A stretch of DNA of 64,000 bases, taken from contig NZ_QKZI01000001.1 of NCBI RefSeq assembly GCF_003254155.1, forward strand, positions 868,001-932,000, given 5' to 3'. The stretch is from Psychrobacillus insolitus. GTDB lineage: Bacteria; Bacillota; Bacilli; Bacillales_A; Planococcaceae. Under the pieces are notes generated by a model. That model was given only the letters and a program-made list of their open reading frames with translations. It was not told the origin of the DNA and made no database searches. The position numbers were made by a program, and so were the translations under genes. Below, piece after piece: positions 9,662-18,633 of this stretch (within the stretch, counting starts at the first letter, position 1; the number at the start of each line of letters is the position of its first letter).

Positions 9662-10408
9662 TTAGAATTCATTCACTTTCGCTAAAAATTTCTGAGCTCG
9701 TTCTGTTGCTGGCTGAGCAAAGAAAGCTTTTGGTTCCGAGTCTTCTACAATTTGTCCATCTGCCATAAATAAAATACGATCAGCAGCACTTTCAGCAAAC
9801 CTCATTTCATGTGTAACAATAACCATTGTCATACCTTCATCTGCTAATTCTTTCATCACTTTTAATACTTCTCCTACTAACTCAGGATCCAATGCTGAAG
9901 TTGGTTCATCAAACAACATAATTTTAGGTTCCATTGCAAGAGCACGTGCAATTGCAACACGTTGTTGTTGACCACCAGATAATTTAGAAGGATACACATC
10001 TTCTTTTTCTTGTAAACCGACACGCTTCAATAATTGAGCAGCCACTGTTTTCGCTGTACTTTTCGATTGTTTTTTTACAATTATTAATGCTTCCATTACA
10101 TTTTCAATAACTGTTTTATGTGGGTAGAGATTAAATTGTTGAAAAACCATACCTGTATCTTGCCGAATTTCATGAATCGTTTTAAGACGAGTCTTTTTCT
10201 TATCTGTTGCTTTTAACAGATGATTATTGATAGAAACAGAACCACCCGTTATTGTTTCAAGTCCATTTAAACAGCGTAAAAACGTACTCTTACCTGAACC
10301 ACTCGGTCCAATTACAGCGACAACTTGATGGGCAGGAATAGTCAATGAAATATGCTTTAATACTTCATGTTGATCATAGCTTTTAGATAAATCATTTGCT
10401 TGTATCAT
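9662..10408 (-). CDS. Amino-acid ABC transporter, ATP-binding protein
   Basis: Cytoplasmic ATPase of a polar amino-acid importer, 248 residues. Walker A GPSGSGKST (about residue 33), Q-loop VFQQFNLYPH, signature LSGGQQQRVAIARAL, Walker B IMLFDEPTSALD and the switch histidine in VTHEM. The reading frame extends upstream, but the ATG at 10408 follows GGGAGAG by 6 nt and avoids overlap with the permease gene. Resembles the GlnQ/TcyC/TcyN group, so cystine or another polar amino acid is the likely cargo; this remains inference. Confidence 0.92.
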   Translation of the reverse strand: MIQANDLSKSYDQHEVLKHISLTIPAHQVVAVIGPSGSGKSTFLRCLNGLETITGGSVSINNHLLKATDKKKTRLKTIHEIRQDTGMVFQQFNLYPHKTVIENVMEALIIVKKQSKSTAKTVAAQLLKRVGLQEKEDVYPSKLSGGQQQRVAIARALAMEPKIMLFDEPTSALDPELVGEVLKVMKELADEGMTMVIVTHEMRFAESAADRILFMADGQIVEDSEPKAFFAQPATERAQKFLAKVNEF

Positions 10409-10421
10409 ACCGTTCTCTCCC

Positions 10422-11063
10422 TTAATAAACAGATAATCTTTTCTCAATTTCATTCAAAATAAATGTAAATGCCGTACTCAGAATCCAGTACATTACAGCG
10501 ATCGATAGATAGAACGGCATATATACGTAATACTGTGCTATTAATAGTTGCGCAGACCGTAGTAATTCCGTAACCGCAATAACGGATACTAATGACGTTT
10601 CTTTTAACATACCTACAAATGTATTACCAAGTGGAGGAATAGAAATGCGTATTGCTTGTGGGATGACAATACGGCGAATTGCCTGACCCTCCGTCATTCC
10701 AGTTGCTAGTGCAGCTTCTGTTTGCCCTGCCGGAACTGCTTGAATTGCACCCCTAAAAGCCTCAGATACATATGCTCCAATATTAATACTTAGAGCAATA
10801 TAGGCCGCTGTAAGAGCACCTAATTCAATTCCGTAGTCAACCAGTCCATAATAGACGATGACGAGTTGAACAAGTGGCGGTGTTCCCCGAATAATCGATA
10901 CATACACTCTCGCTATTGTACGAAAGAAACGATTGCCCTTTAAACGAGCAATCGCTGTAATCAAACCGATAATCAAGCCGAAAAACATAGATACCACTGT
11001 AATTAATAAAGTGTAATATGCGCCTTTAAATAAAAAGGGCAAATTATCAATTACTAAATCCAT
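10422..11063 (-). CDS. Amino-acid ABC transporter permease
   Basis: Membrane subunit of the His/Glu/Gln/Arg/opine (HisM/GlnP) family, 213 residues. About five transmembrane helices are visible, beginning with GAYYTLLITVVSMFFGLIIGL, followed by the conserved IIRGTPPLVQLVIVYYG segment and the cytoplasmic EAA loop EAALATGMTEGQAIRRIVIPQA, which docks the ATPase. It lies 18 nt after the binding-protein gene and 13 nt before the ATPase gene, so the three form one transporter. Confidence 0.92.
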   Translation of the reverse strand: MDLVIDNLPFLFKGAYYTLLITVVSMFFGLIIGLITAIARLKGNRFFRTIARVYVSIIRGTPPLVQLVIVYYGLVDYGIELGALTAAYIALSINIGAYVSEAFRGAIQAVPAGQTEAALATGMTEGQAIRRIVIPQAIRISIPPLGNTFVGMLKETSLVSVIAVTELLRSAQLLIAQYYVYMPFYLSIAVMYWILSTAFTFILNEIEKRLSVY

Positions 11064-11081
11064 GTAAACTACCTTCTTTCT

Positions 11082-11894
11082 TTAATCAGCTTGTGGTTCT
11101 TCGTCAAACCATTTAACAAAAATTTCTTGATACTTACCGTCTTCTTTCATTTCTACAAGTGCTGTATTTAATGCTTCAACTAATTCTGTATTACCTTTTT
11201 TAACTGCTACTGCAGCTTTGTCAGACTTAATTGGTTCACCAACAGCCTTAATTTTAAATCCACTTGCTTCGATAACTGGTTTTAAAGCATACGAATTATT
11301 AATTGTTGCATCTATACGTCCTGCATCTAAATCTTTTAAAGTTGTAATTACATCATCATAGGTATTAATTTGAAACTCTCCTACTTTTGGTAATAACTCA
11401 TTACGTAAATAGGTTTCATCATTTGTTCCCAAGCCGACTCCAATTTTTTTACCTTTGAAATCTTCTACTGATGTAATCGTTGTATTATCTTCATTGACAA
11501 TTACTTTTACATGGTTCGTAATATAAGGTTCCGTGAAATCTATTTGTTTTTTTCGATCATCTGTTATCGTTACTTGGCTAACTAGCATGTCGAACTTACC
11601 TTTTTGTAAACCGGGTATTAATCCAGAAAAATCCTGTGCAACAAATTTCGCTTCTATTCCTAGTCTATTAGCTAATTCCTTTGCAATTTCCACGTCAAAA
11701 CCATCGTATTCTTTGTCCGCATTCATAAAATTATAAGGAGCATATGTCCCCATAATCCCAACTGTAAGCTCCCCTTTATCTTGGATAGCTTGTAAAGAAT
11801 TCTTATCAATTTCTTCGGTTGAATCTTTCCCACATGCTCCCAATATTAAAGCAACTGTTGTTAGTAGAACGATTAATAATGTACTTTTTTTCAT
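11082..11894 (-). CDS. Amino-acid ABC transporter substrate-binding lipoprotein
   Basis: Extracytoplasmic receptor of 270 residues, family SBP_bac_3. Lipoprotein signal peptide with lipobox LGAC (C21 lipidated), then the typical start GELTVGIMGTYAPYNFMN, and later the DFKGKKIGVGLGT motif at the domain hinge. Similar to polar amino-acid binders such as TcyA/TcyK (cystine). It is the first transporter gene, 25 nt downstream of the TetR gene. GGAGG precedes the ATG. Substrate not proven by sequence. Confidence 0.92.
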   Translation of the reverse strand: MKKSTLLIVLLTTVALILGACGKDSTEEIDKNSLQAIQDKGELTVGIMGTYAPYNFMNADKEYDGFDVEIAKELANRLGIEAKFVAQDFSGLIPGLQKGKFDMLVSQVTITDDRKKQIDFTEPYITNHVKVIVNEDNTTITSVEDFKGKKIGVGLGTNDETYLRNELLPKVGEFQINTYDDVITTLKDLDAGRIDATINNSYALKPVIEASGFKIKAVGEPIKSDKAAVAVKKGNTELVEALNTALVEMKEDGKYQEIFVKWFDEEPQAD

Positions 11895-11919
11895 TTTATT
11901 TTCCTCCTTTAGTTAAAAA

Positions 11920-12540
11920 TCAAACCCCAAACAACCCAAAAAATTCAAACTGAACAGTTTTTTCAACAAGTTCTTCTATTTCTATTTGTTGCCAATCTTC
12001 ATCCTCAGACTGGAATAACCAGCTCGATAAAGTTCCTTCAATTAAAGCCATTACAAAAACCGCTTGTAGCTCAGGATCTACAGATCGAGGTATCATTTCA
12101 AACTCAGATGCTCTTCGAATATTTTTTGCAAAAGCTTTCTTCATATCATTTTTTATCGTATCTACCTGAACTTGTAAAACAGGTTGAGAATGAATGCCCT
12201 TTAAAAGTATTTTCATCAAAAAATGATTTTTTTTTGCAAATTGGAAAAGCTTATAAAATAATTGTTTTGAAGAATCGAATGATTCACTTATAGAACCTTT
12301 CTCAATACGGTATCCAGTTGAAATCGTCTCCAATATGGCCACACGACCCTGTGTAAACATTTCAGTAGCTATCATTTCTTTACTTTTAAAATACCAATAG
12401 AAAGTTCCTTGAGATACATTTGCTTTGTTGACAATATCAGAAATTTTCGTTTGATCGTATCCATGCGTTGCGAATAATTCAAGCGCAATGTCTAATAGTT
12501 GTTTTTGCCGTTCTGTTTTTCGAGTGTTTTTGTTATCCAC
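11920..12540 (-). CDS. TetR family transcriptional regulator
   Basis: A 206-residue repressor with an N-terminal TetR_N helix-turn-helix (LDIALELFATHGYDQTKISDIVNKANVSQGTFYWYFKSKE split across residues 16-55) and a variable C-terminal ligand-binding domain. The GTG start at 12540 is about 10 nt after GGGGAG. It heads the operon containing the amino-acid ABC transporter and OsmC gene. A palindrome at 12557-12578 directly downstream of its promoter is a likely autoregulatory operator. The regulator's ligand is unknown; YxaF/YhgD/FadR-type proteins share this architecture. Confidence 0.88.
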   Translation of the reverse strand: MDNKNTRKTERQKQLLDIALELFATHGYDQTKISDIVNKANVSQGTFYWYFKSKEMIATEMFTQGRVAILETISTGYRIEKGSISESFDSSKQLFYKLFQFAKKNHFLMKILLKGIHSQPVLQVQVDTIKNDMKKAFAKNIRRASEFEMIPRSVDPELQAVFVMALIEGTLSSWLFQSEDEDWQQIEIEELVEKTVQFEFFGLFGV

Positions 12541-12556
12541 TATTTAATTTCTCCCC

Positions 12557-12578
12557 TAACTGATTCATCAGTCAGTTA
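12557..12578. promoter_or_regulatory. Candidate TetR-family operator
   Basis: Perfect 7-bp arms TAACTGA and TCAGTTA around an 8-nt centre; one further pair matches inside. It lies at the expected transcription start, between the -10 element and ribosome binding site of the TetR gene. Confidence 0.65.
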
Positions 12579-12579
12579 A

Positions 12580-12608
12580 ATCCTATAAGATTACTATATA
12601 TTAGTCAA
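12580..12608 (-). promoter_or_regulatory. Promoter of the TetR-ABC-OsmC operon
   Basis: On the minus strand TTGACT (12603-12608), 17-bp spacer, TAGGAT (12580-12585). The palindromic operator follows at once downstream. Confidence 0.6.
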
Positions 12609-12732
12609 CCATTTTTACTCAAATAAATAGTTGTTTTTATACACCATTCCACTGATTTGAATTGTTGATATTTGAAGTATCCCCAGTTTAGTGTGTAATA
12701 TCATTCAATTTTACTATTTAGAGGATAAACCT

Positions 12733-12773
12733 TGAAATCAAAAAGCATTGGAAGCTCAGGGCTCCAATGCTTT
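12733..12773 (-). terminator. Second, duplicated glnA-type terminator
   Basis: Stem 12742-12752 with 12763-12773 (AAAGCATTGGA/TCCAATGCTTT), T-rich on the minus strand. Its sequence is almost the same as the hairpin at 12868-12899, differing by paired changes in the stem. Confidence 0.7.
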
Positions 12774-12861
12774 AAAAGTACTATATTTGGTTACAGAGAT
12801 TTATAGATTTTGTTGCAGAAATATGGTAGTAATAAAAATCTTAGTAAGAACCACATTATAA

Positions 12862-12899
12862 AACAAAAAAGCGTTGGAAGCTTAGAGCTCCAACGCTTT
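12862..12899 (-). terminator. glnA terminator
   Basis: Stem 12868-12878 with 12889-12899 (AAAGCGTTGGA/TCCAACGCTTT), followed on the minus strand by TTTTTTG. It lies directly after the glnA stop codon. Confidence 0.85.
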
Positions 12900-12903
12900 A
12901 CTA

Positions 12904-14238
12904 TTAATACATTTTTAGGTATTGCTCACGTTCCCATGGGTGTACAGCTGTACGGAACATATCCCATTCAATTTCTTTAGCTTCTATGAAGTTAGCATAA
13001 ATATGTTCTCCTAAAGCTCCGCGAATTACTTCAGATTTACTTAATTCAACAACAGCAGCATGAAGATTTGTTGGTAAGTTATAAATACCTACTTCAATTC
13101 TCTCTTCTTCTGTCATTGTATAAATATTACGATCTACTGATGCTGGTGGTGTTAATTTATTTTTAATACCATCAAGACCTGCTTGTAAAATAACTGCTAT
13201 TGCAAGGTAAGGATTAGCTGCAGGGTCTACTGAACGTACTTCTACACGAGTACTTAACCCTCTTGAAGCTGGGATACGGATTAACGGACTTCTATTTTGC
13301 CCTGACCAAGCAACATAACAAGGCGCTTCATATCCAGGTACCAAACGTTTATATGAGTTAACAGTAGGATTAGTAACCGCTGTGAATGCTTGAACATGTT
13401 TTAAGACACCCGCCATGAATTGCATTGCTGTTTCACTTAATTTAAGTTCTGTTGTATCATCAAAAAAGGCATTTACATTTCCGTTAAACAATGAAACATT
13501 ACAGTGCATTCCTGAACCACTAACACCAAATAGTGGTTTCGGCATGAAAGTAGCATGTAAACCATGTTTGCGAGCAATTGTTTTTACAACCAATTTAAAT
13601 GTTTGAATATTATCACATGCTGTAACTGCATCCGCATATTTAAAGTCAATCTCGTGTTGTCCAGGAGCTACTTCATGATGAGATGCTTCAACTTCAAAGC
13701 CCATCTCTTCTAGTTCTAGCACGATATCACGACGACAATTTTCTCCAAGATCTACCGGTGCTAAGTCAAAATATCCACCGCTATCATTAAGTTCTAATGT
13801 AGGTTCCCCTTTTTCATCTAGTTTGAACAAGAAAAATTCTGGTTCAGGACCTAGATTGAAATGTGTAAATCCTAATTCTTCCATCTCTTTCAAAACGCGT
13901 TTTAAATTGTTACGTGGATCCCCAGCGAATGGAGTTCCATCAGCTTTGTATACATCACAAATTAAACGAGCAACTTTACCTGTTCCAGTAATCCATGGGA
14001 AGACAACCCACGTATCTAAATCTGGGAATAAGTACATATCTGATTCTTCAATTCTAACAAATCCTTCAATCGAAGAGCCGTCAAACATCATTTTATTATC
14101 AAGAGCTTTATCGAGCTGACTCACTGGAATTTCAACATTTTTAATAGTACCTAAAATGTCTGTAAATTGAAGACGAATATAATTCACCTTGTGTTCTAGA
14201 ACTAACTTTTTGATATCTTCTTTTGTAAACTTGCTCAT
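12904..14238 (-). CDS. glnA: Glutamine synthetase, type I
   Basis: Converts glutamate and ammonia to glutamine with ATP; 444 residues, the GSI-alpha length typical of Bacillales. It has the N-terminal beta-grasp ([33 protein letters not shown]), the [10 protein letters not shown] glutamate-binding region, the GMHCNVSLF loop and NRSPLIRIP. In Bacillus this enzyme is feedback-inhibited by glutamine and acts with GlnR and TnrA to control nitrogen genes. glnR lies 40 nt upstream, forming the glnRA operon. AGGAGAG precedes the ATG. Confidence 0.97.
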   Translation of the reverse strand: MSKFTKEDIKKLVLEHKVNYIRLQFTDILGTIKNVEIPVSQLDKALDNKMMFDGSSIEGFVRIEESDMYLFPDLDTWVVFPWITGTGKVARLICDVYKADGTPFAGDPRNNLKRVLKEMEELGFTHFNLGPEPEFFLFKLDEKGEPTLELNDSGGYFDLAPVDLGENCRRDIVLELEEMGFEVEASHHEVAPGQHEIDFKYADAVTACDNIQTFKLVVKTIARKHGLHATFMPKPLFGVSGSGMHCNVSLFNGNVNAFFDDTTELKLSETAMQFMAGVLKHVQAFTAVTNPTVNSYKRLVPGYEAPCYVAWSGQNRSPLIRIPASRGLSTRVEVRSVDPAANPYLAIAVILQAGLDGIKNKLTPPASVDRNIYTMTEEERIEVGIYNLPTNLHAAVVELSKSEVIRGALGEHIYANFIEAKEIEWDMFRTAVHPWEREQYLKMY

Positions 14239-14278
14239 TATTTCACTCTCCTAATATTTAGTTTTATGTGAACCTCAC

Positions 14279-14662
14279 TTAACGATAGAAGCGAGATAGG
14301 TCCCCTTGTCTAAGTGATGCTCGTTGTTGACGGTGTGCGAGTTGCATTTCTTCTTTCACAATCGCTCGCAGTTCCGTATCTGTAATTACCCGTTTTACCG
14401 CTTTACTTGCAGCAGAACTGTTTTTCATTTCAAATATTTGTTTGATCCCAGCTATATTTACTCCAGTTTTCAATAAATCTTTAATTTCTAATAGAACATC
14501 GATGTCATCTAAAGAAAACATTCGTTGCTTTCCTTCAGTACGCGCAGGCTCAATTAGTTCTTGTTCTTCGTAGTATCTAATTTGCCTAGCTGTTAAACCA
14601 GTTAGCTGCATAACGATATTCATGGATAATAGTGGCATTGAACGTCTCCATTGTTTTTCCAT
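14279..14662 (-). CDS. glnR: Nitrogen regulator GlnR (MerR family)
   Basis: Represses glnRA under nitrogen excess. 127 residues: MerR-type winged helix (MPLLSMNIVMQLTGLTARQIRYYEEQ in two parts), the family hallmark ARTEGKQRMFS and VNIAGIKQIFE, and a C-terminal tail ending RQGDLSRFYR. This tail is the region through which B. subtilis GlnR senses glutamine-bound GlnA. The ATG at 14662 is 8 nt after GGGGGG. A perfect GlnR/TnrA box and a sigma-A promoter lie just upstream. Confidence 0.95.
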   Translation of the reverse strand: MEKQWRRSMPLLSMNIVMQLTGLTARQIRYYEEQELIEPARTEGKQRMFSLDDIDVLLEIKDLLKTGVNIAGIKQIFEMKNSSAASKAVKRVITDTELRAIVKEEMQLAHRQQRASLRQGDLSRFYR

Positions 14663-14690
14663 CGCTGCTACCCCCCTATAGGATATACTT

Positions 14691-14720
14691 ATTATAAAGC
14701 ATTGTTAGCTTTGCTGTCAA
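14691..14720 (-). promoter_or_regulatory. glnRA sigma-A promoter
   Basis: Consensus TTGACA (14715-14720) and TATAAT (14691-14696) on the minus strand with an 18-bp spacer. Confidence 0.8.
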
Positions 14721-14725
14721 CAATA

Positions 14726-14742
14726 TGTCAGAAAAACTTACA
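14726..14742. promoter_or_regulatory. GlnR/TnrA operator
   Basis: TGTCA-N7-TTACA, a perfect match to the published TGTNA-N7-TNACA consensus. It lies 5 bp upstream of the glnR -35 element, the position of a glnRA operator in B. subtilis. Confidence 0.85.
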
Positions 14743-14779
14743 TGAATTTAATTTTACTTATAATGTGTGTTCTAAATCC

Positions 14780-16030
14780 TTATATGTTAAGTGTTTGAAC
14801 TGCACCTAAAATGGCATATTTCACATGTTCATATGTTAAACCACCTTGTATATATGCAGTAAAAGGAGGTCTGATTGGACCATCAGCCGTTAACTCCATA
14901 CTCGAACCTTGGATGAATGTGCCTGCCGCCATAATGACATCGTCTTCATAGCCTGGCATATATGCTGGTTCGGGCGCAAATTGAGCATTTACAGGGGAGT
15001 GTAACTGAATTGCTCTGCAAAATTGAATCATTTGAGCCGCGGTTTGGAACGAAACCGATTGAATTAAATCCGTTCTTTTGTGTGAATAATGCGGCTCAGT
15101 ATTCATACCAACTTCCGCTAAGACTGCCGACGTAAAAATGGCGCCTTTTACAGCTTGTGATACTACATGTGGGGCCAAGAAAAATCCTTGGTACATATCC
15201 AACAAAGTATTCAGGGAAGCACCTGCTTCTGCTCCAATTCCTGGTGAAGTCATTCGATATGCACACTTCGTAACAAATTCACTTTTACCCGCAATATATC
15301 CACCTGTTTTCGCAAGTCCGCCACCTGGATTTTTTATTAGTGAACCTGCCATTAAATCCACTCCTACATTGGTAGGTTCAAGTTCTTCAACAAATTCTCC
15401 ATAACAATTATCCACAAAAATAATCGCATCTTCTTTGATTGTTCGAATCTTTATAACCATTTCTTTTATTTGATCTACTCTAAACGATGGTCGATTAGCA
15501 TATCCTTTTGAACGCTGGATCGCGATTACTTTTGTCTTGCTATTAACCGATTGCTCTACAACTTCCCAATTCACTGCACCAGACGGCAATAAATCTACAT
15601 GCTGATAGCTAATTCCAAAGTCAGCTAGTGAACCTGTATCCTCTTCACCACCACTTACAATTGACTGAAGTGTGTCATATGGTTTACCTGTTATGTATAG
15701 TAATTCATCATTTGGACGTAATACACCAAATAAACTAATAGAAATTGCGTGCGTTCCTGAAATAATTTGTGGACGTACTAGCGCAGCTTCTGCACCAAAA
15801 GTTGTTGCATACACTTTTTCTAAAGTATCTCTTCCCTCATCATCGTATCCATAACCATTGGAAGGATGAAAGTGGTGATCACTCACTTGGTGCGTTTTAA
15901 ATGCGTGTATTACTTTTTGTTGATTTAAAAATGCTGTTTCCTCCACATTTTTATGAAACGCTGCAATCTTTTCTTCCGCACGCTTGGCTAATTCTAAAAC
16001 CTCACTTGATAAAGTTGTTGTAAAAGTCAT
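14780..16030 (-). CDS. ynbB: YnbB family PLP enzyme (methionine gamma-lyase-like)
   Basis: A fold-type I pyridoxal-phosphate enzyme of 416 residues, often annotated as aluminium resistance protein or methionine gamma-lyase family. The Schiff-base lysine is K233 in GSLIKNPGGG; other hallmarks are HHFHPSNGYGYDDEGRDTLE, FVDNCYGEFVEE and the C-terminal RPPFTAYIQGGLTYEH. It precedes glnRA on the same strand, as in B. subtilis (ynbB-glnR-glnA). The true reaction is not established to my knowledge. GGAGAG precedes the ATG. Confidence 0.88.
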   Translation of the reverse strand: MTFTTTLSSEVLELAKRAEEKIAAFHKNVEETAFLNQQKVIHAFKTHQVSDHHFHPSNGYGYDDEGRDTLEKVYATTFGAEAALVRPQIISGTHAISISLFGVLRPNDELLYITGKPYDTLQSIVSGGEEDTGSLADFGISYQHVDLLPSGAVNWEVVEQSVNSKTKVIAIQRSKGYANRPSFRVDQIKEMVIKIRTIKEDAIIFVDNCYGEFVEELEPTNVGVDLMAGSLIKNPGGGLAKTGGYIAGKSEFVTKCAYRMTSPGIGAEAGASLNTLLDMYQGFFLAPHVVSQAVKGAIFTSAVLAEVGMNTEPHYSHKRTDLIQSVSFQTAAQMIQFCRAIQLHSPVNAQFAPEPAYMPGYEDDVIMAAGTFIQGSSMELTADGPIRPPFTAYIQGGLTYEHVKYAILGAVQTLNI

Positions 16031-16061
16031 GTGAATCTCTCCAGTACTAATATTTTTTACA

Positions 16062-16103
16062 CAATTAGAAAAGACTAATCTCAGTTGAATGAAATTAGCC
16101 TTT
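16062..16103 (-). terminator. Possible terminator after the rhodanese gene
   Basis: Arms AAAGACTAAT (16070-16079) and ATTAGCCTTT (16094-16103) with one mismatch and a 14-nt loop, followed on the minus strand by TTCTAATTG. Confidence 0.45.
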
Positions 16104-16139
16104 CCGTCTGTCTAAAAGACAAACGTGTGTTACTTTAAG

Positions 16140-16439
16140 TTAAAATCGCTTTTCGCCTTCCCAATCTAGCATACCACCTACTATATTGGTAACCTCAAAT
16201 CCATTTGCTTCTAGAATTTCGCACGCCATTGCACTACGTCCTCCAGCTTTACAAATAATATACTGTGGAACTGATGAGTCAATTTCATCCATGCTTGTTT
16301 CTACTTGACCAAGTGGAATATGTTTTGCACCTGGAATAATTCCAGTAGCTACTTCATCACTTTCACGCACATCAATGATACTTAGTTTTTCACCTGCATC
16401 TAATTTTTGAAGAAGTTCTTCTGTTGTAATAAGATTCAT
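16140..16439 (-). CDS. Rhodanese-like sulfurtransferase
   Basis: Single-domain rhodanese of 99 residues, cytoplasmic, expected to carry sulfane sulfur as a persulfide on C63 in the active loop CKAGGRS. The N-terminal IIDVRESDEVATGIIPGAKHIP is the standard rhodanese signature. It stands alone between ynbB and hfq with a terminator-like hairpin downstream. The sulfur donor and acceptor are unknown. Confidence 0.9.
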   Translation of the reverse strand: MNLITTEELLQKLDAGEKLSIIDVRESDEVATGIIPGAKHIPLGQVETSMDEIDSSVPQYIICKAGGRSAMACEILEANGFEVTNIVGGMLDWEGEKRF

Positions 16440-16513
16440 ACTTTAATCGCCACTTTCCATTTATATTCCTACAAATAATAATTGGACTCCACCCAAAAGT
16501 CAATTAATCCAAA

Positions 16514-16735
16514 CTATTCGGCGCTAATATTCACTGTTTTAGAGGGCGCAAATGTAGAAATTGCATGCTTATAAATTAACTGTTGCTTTCCATCGGATTC
16601 AAATAGAACAGTAAAATTATCATATGACTTTACTAATCCTTTTAGTTGGAAGCCATTTAATAAAAATACCGTTACAAAAATTTCATTCTTTCTTAGCTGA
16701 TTTAAATAGATGTCTTGAATATTCATAGGCTTCAT
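16514..16735 (-). CDS. hfq: RNA chaperone Hfq
   Basis: 73 residues, a hexameric Sm-fold RNA-binding protein. Sm1 is seen in [24 protein letters not shown] (two halves) and Sm2 in the near-invariant [12 protein letters not shown]. It begins [16 protein letters not shown], close to the B. subtilis protein. GGAGGATG precedes the ATG. miaA lies upstream on the same strand, the common miaA-hfq order; the gap is 64 nt. Confidence 0.96.
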   Translation of the reverse strand: MKPMNIQDIYLNQLRKNEIFVTVFLLNGFQLKGLVKSYDNFTVLFESDGKQQLIYKHAISTFAPSKTVNISAE

Positions 16736-16799
16736 ACTACATCCTCCAATTGTTCAATCTAAAATTTTTAAACGCACATAAATATACTATTCGCCTTAA

Positions 16800-17720
16800 T
16801 TAATAAAACTCCTTTAAAATTTCACTAGTTTCTTCTTTAATCTTTTGGGAATCAGTAAAAGGATCATACCAATGAATGTCCATTTTGTTCCTAAAATAGG
16901 TTAATTGCCGTTTTGCATATCTACGGGAGTTTTGTTTTAAGTCGACTAAGGCATCTTCTAATGAACTTTTTCCATCCAAATAAGCATATAGCTCTTTATA
17001 GCCAATTGCTTGAATCGACTGTACATCACGAATGTTTTGTTCATAAAGGCCTTGCACTTCATTTAATAACCCTTTTTCCATCATCATATCTACCCGCTTA
17101 TTGATCCGTTCATAAAGAATTTCTCTATCAATCGTCAGACCGATAATATAGTGAGGATAGAGTGGCTCGTTTCCTTGATTTTGGTCAATATCACTTTTTT
17201 GTTTTCCACTTAACTCAACTCGCTCTATAGCACGTATTACCCGTTGAATATTATTTGGATGAATTTCATGTGCTGCTACTGGATCAAGTTCAATTAACCG
17301 GTTATACAGTTCTTCTGAAGATAGCCGTTCTAATTTTTCCACTAACTTAGTATCTGTCTTTTTCTCTTCCGTAAAGCGAAAATCATATAAAACAGATTGT
17401 ATATATAATCCCGTACCACCAACAATTATAGGCAATTTTCCTCGTGAAGCAATTTCATCAATTTGAGTTCTAACTAGTCGTTGGTATTCAGCTACTGAAA
17501 AGCTTTCCGTAGGATCTTTTATATCCAATAAGTGATGCGGAATTCCTTCCATTTCTTTTTCTAAAATTTTAGCAGTCCCGATGGAGAGCCCACGATAAAT
17601 TTGCATGGAATCTCCGTTAATAATCTCTCCATTAAACGCTTTCGCGAGTTCAATGCTGAGAGCAGTTTTTCCGACAGCAGTCGGACCTACTATTGCAATT
17701 ACAAAGGGTGTTTTATTCAT
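16800..17720 (-). CDS. miaA: tRNA dimethylallyltransferase MiaA
   Basis: Transfers a dimethylallyl group from DMAPP to N6 of A37 in tRNAs reading UNN codons. 306 residues. P-loop [11 protein letters not shown] near residue 11, DSMQIYRG substrate motif, [12 protein letters not shown] and the [10 protein letters not shown]-terminal motif. The next modification step is by MiaB, present at 34.4-35.9 kb. Its start overlaps the end of the upstream hydrolase gene by 8 bp, indicating translational coupling. Confidence 0.96.
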   Translation of the reverse strand: MNKTPFVIAIVGPTAVGKTALSIELAKAFNGEIINGDSMQIYRGLSIGTAKILEKEMEGIPHHLLDIKDPTESFSVAEYQRLVRTQIDEIASRGKLPIIVGGTGLYIQSVLYDFRFTEEKKTDTKLVEKLERLSSEELYNRLIELDPVAAHEIHPNNIQRVIRAIERVELSGKQKSDIDQNQGNEPLYPHYIIGLTIDREILYERINKRVDMMMEKGLLNEVQGLYEQNIRDVQSIQAIGYKELYAYLDGKSSLEDALVDLKQNSRRYAKRQLTYFRNKMDIHWYDPFTDSQKIKEETSEILKEFY

Positions 17721-18633
17721 TGTTGATCAACCATTTATAACATACACGAAACGTTTCTAATTTATTTAACTCTAATAAAATTTCATGTCTACTTTCTTCC
17801 ACTAATTGTACGGTTACATTTTTCATACCTGCGTCTGTCAAACCTTTCGCTACTTTAAATAAGTCTTTTCCATTATTTCCGACCGGATCTTGTGCACCAC
17901 CTATTATCAAAACAGGTAAATCTTTCTTTATTTTATCAATTTCGCTTTTTTTATGAATAGCTTTTAGTCCACTAAAGAGATCTATATAAAATTGATTGGA
18001 TGAGATAAATCCACATAAAGGATCATCCATGTATTTTTTCACTTCATCCGCATTTTTATTTAACCAATCAAAAGGTGTTTGAGGTTCTTTTATTTGCTTA
18101 TTAAAGTCACCAAATACAAGCTTGTTCAATATTTCACTATCCGTTTTTGGAGTTTCAACCAAAGATGCAATTTTGCCAACTACTAATCCCAATTCTCTTT
18201 GAATATTAGGACTAAAAGCAGTTCCACAAAGAATTACTTTACTTAAGGAGTCACTGTATTTTTGCATATATCTCCGTGTGATAAAAGAACCCATGCTATG
18301 TCCTATTAATATTAGCGGTACTTCAGCTAATTCTTCCCGAACTTTAAGCAATACTTCTCTTACATCTTCTGTTACTCTTTCAAATCCATTCGATTCAGCA
18401 AAATATCCTAATTCACCATTTTTTTCTGCTGTTTTCCCATGGCCTCGGTGATCATGACCACTAACTAAAAAGCCTTTTCCAACTAAGAATTGTGCGAATT
18501 CATCATATCTTTCTATATGTTCTGCCATTCCATGCAAGAGATGTATATGTCCGATTGGAGCTTGGTCGGGTACATATTTTACAACATGAATATGATGGTG
18601 ATCAGACATTTCTACTTCAAGAATCGATTTCAA
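17713..18633 (-). CDS. Alpha/beta hydrolase, monoglyceride lipase/lysophospholipase-like
   Basis: Soluble serine hydrolase of 306 residues of the Hydrolase_4 group. Oxyanion motif HLLHGMAEH, nucleophile S113 in GHSMGS, Asp in GGAQDPVG and His in ESRHEIL. Best match by pattern is a monoacylglycerol lipase or lysophospholipase. The TTG start at 18633 overlaps the glpD stop (TTGA) and has GGGG 6 nt upstream; an ATG at 18609 is a weaker alternative. Position directly after glpD suggests a role in releasing glycerol or fatty acids from glycerides, an inference from context. Confidence 0.82.
   Translation of the reverse strand: MKSILEVEMSDHHHIHVVKYVPDQAPIGHIHLLHGMAEHIERYDEFAQFLVGKGFLVSGHDHRGHGKTAEKNGELGYFAESNGFERVTEDVREVLLKVREELAEVPLILIGHSMGSFITRRYMQKYSDSLSKVILCGTAFSPNIQRELGLVVGKIASLVETPKTDSEILNKLVFGDFNKQIKEPQTPFDWLNKNADEVKKYMDDPLCGFISSNQFYIDLFSGLKAIHKKSEIDKIKKDLPVLIIGGAQDPVGNNGKDLFKVAKGLTDAGMKNVTVQLVEESRHEILLELNKLETFRVCYKWLINNE

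Larger units (their letters stand above)
12541..12903. other. Intergenic region between the TetR gene and glnA
   Basis: About 360 bp without a gene. It holds the TetR-operon operator and promoter at its left end and two nearly identical terminator hairpins at its right end. The stretch 12610-12730 is AT-rich with nothing further I can support. Confidence 0.7.

Noticed and set aside
13823-14119. 98-codon plus-strand frame inside glnA
   Set aside because: Antisense to conserved glutamine synthetase sequence.
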